From NCBI RefSeq assembly GCF_905475345.1, contig NC_066593.1:295001-359000 (forward strand): a stretch of 64,000 nucleotides of DNA, given 5' to 3'. Shown piece after piece: positions 62,702-64,000 of the stretch. The stretch's first letter is position 1, and the number at the start of each line of letters is the position of its first letter. The notes under the pieces were generated by a model that worked only from the letters and a program-made list of their open reading frames with translations, had not been told where the DNA came from and made no database searches. Source of the stretch: Vespula vulgaris. Lineage: Eukaryota > Arthropoda > Insecta > Hymenoptera > Vespidae. Both the position numbers and the translations under genes were made by a program.

Positions 62702-63812
62702 TCAATGCGTATCTTCAGCTAATGATGTCGCAACCAGATTTAGTGGTACATCCGAAACATTTTCTTCATCTCCGTCCTCTGTCTCTTCAGTCTTTACCGA
62801 AAGACGTTGTTGTTGTTGCTCTTGAGCTTCAGTTTTCACATGCTATATGAAAACGAAGTAATGATTAATTCGAATAACATTAGCAAAATTAATAAACTTC
62901 TCGTTACACTTACATGCATCATATAACTAGGCAAAGGAAGTGAATAATTAAGTTGAGCAGCTGGTGGACCGTGACTGCCAGGTATACGTGGTGGCGTTAA
63001 TGCAGCCATCATGAGATGAGGTTGAATTTGTCGACGCAAAGCTGCTAACATATCGGCACTTTCGGAGTCCATTTGTTCAGATTGTGGCGGTATTACCGTA
63101 TCTCCTTTCTCTACAATATTATCATTTGGATTAGGAATTCAAAATCTAGCAAAATTGACTTACAATAAATAATATAACGAAAATAAACCACGCAATAGGT
63201 CTATTAAAACATTAATAACTCTATAAAAGTTAAATAATAAAAGAAATAATAGTAAATCCTCATGTGTCTATTTATTACTTCTATGCCGTGTTGGTTTTTC
63301 GCCTTTAGGTCTGCGTCTACGTGTATGTATCGTGTCTCTTCGCATAGTAACTGGACGATTGACTCCGTGAAGTTTATAATAAAGTCCACACGCATTACAA
63401 ACCATTTCACCTTTCATATTTCTTCGCCAGATCGTTGTAGTCATAGTACCACAATTTGTGCAAGACATATCAACTTTTTTTGTAATATTACCAGTTTGTT
63501 GATCAAATTGTTGCTTTTGATCTTCAACCTAGTAGATTCATCAGAAATAATAAAATAAATACTTAATTAAATATCTAAACTTTCATTTTTATAAGTAATT
63601 AAATGATAACATAACACTACTTTCCTTGTACTTACTTTTCCTTTCATTTTATGTGACCATGTGGTGAAATCTTGTGCTTGCTCTTCACTAGATTCATGTT
63701 GGTAATTAGCAATATCTGGGCTTGTTGGAGCTTTACTAGGATAACTTTGTTTTCTTCGACCTTTCGTTTCTTTTCGTCCAATACTTGCTGGACTTGATGG
63801 ATTACTGTCCAT
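62702..63812 (-). CDS. Single-finger GATA transcription factor (GATAd-like)
   Basis: A nuclear regulator that would bind GATA motifs. Four exons on the minus strand: 63,812-63,636; 63,528-63,279; 63,110-62,914; 62,842-62,702, giving 254 residues if the ATG at 63,812 is the start. One zinc finger, C-x2-C-x17-C-x2-C, spans about residues 82-106 (SCTNCGTM to VCNACGLYYKLHGVNRP), followed by the basic tail TMRRDTIHTRRRRPKGEK that contacts DNA. Only one finger is present, unlike the two of GATA1-6 types, which points to the GATAd type. The C-terminus holds QQQQ and VPLNLV, which resembles a CtBP corepressor motif. An acceptor at 63,822-63,823 precedes the ATG by nine bases, so a further 5' exon lies beyond and could be coding. 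The donor at 63,278 (GTAATA) was chosen because it restores the frame. Confidence 0.85.
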
Positions 63813-64000
63813 AGAAGTAATCTATAAAAGAAATAAAATATATTTGTGAAGAATTTCCCATCATAAAATGCTTTAATTGTTATTTGATATATTACCACGT
63901 CATATCGCTAAATTTTATACCATAATAAAAAGTAGATAATAGTAAATATCTAGGTAGGTAACAGTAAATGTTCACATAAATACAATGAATAAGATTATTA

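Overview
The window is insect nuclear DNA. Split genes with GT-AG introns, ortholog content and strong CpG-rich/AT-rich heterogeneity fit a hymenopteran (bee, ant or wasp) best; the order is an inference. All gene models below were built by hand by joining exons with matching splice phase, and identities come from recognised family motifs, not from a database search.

Positions 1-30 kb are CpG-rich and full of (CT/GA)n microsatellites. They hold the 3' two thirds of grainyhead (+): twelve exons between 12,814 and 29,802, about 1006 codons, all in phase, with the 5' exons lying upstream of the window. No exon could be supported in the first 12.8 kb. After a noncoding stretch comes a secreted clip-domain trypsin-like serine protease (+; 34,419-37,613; 521 aa).

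From about 38 kb the window is AT-rich and gene-dense, with strictly alternating strands: Greatwall/MASTL kinase (-; 38,107-40,546), VRK1/NHK-1-type kinase (+; 41,261-43,233), NEMF/Caliban (-; 43,886-47,538), MBOAT7/farjavit-type acyltransferase (+; 48,413-50,624), SC35/SRSF2 (-; 54,431-55,663), a small DUF4485-like protein (+; 56,298-56,950) and a single-finger GATA factor (-; 62,702-63,812, possibly extending past the window). This gives three divergent gene pairs sharing short 5' intervals (714, 874 and 634 bp) and several convergent pairs with close 3' ends.

Functionally the AT-rich cluster is housekeeping: mitotic control (Greatwall inhibits PP2A-B55 through Endosulfine; VRK phosphorylates BAF and histone), ribosome quality control (NEMF), phosphatidylinositol acyl remodelling (MBOAT7) and splicing (SC35). 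Grainyhead (epidermal barrier and wound repair) and the clip protease (cuticle or haemolymph cascade) are both linked to barrier biology, but adjacency is no proof of cooperation.

Most interesting points: an in-frame 90-nt GT-AG segment inside the last grainyhead coding exon (possible exitron); Greatwall and VRK sharing one divergent promoter interval; an SC35 intron that starts one base after the stop codon; a ~300-bp inverted-repeat element between NEMF and MBOAT7; a 91-bp tandem duplication; and an isolated GC-rich island near 51.6 kb. I saw no CRISPR, rRNA or tRNA gene and no transposase-coding sequence.
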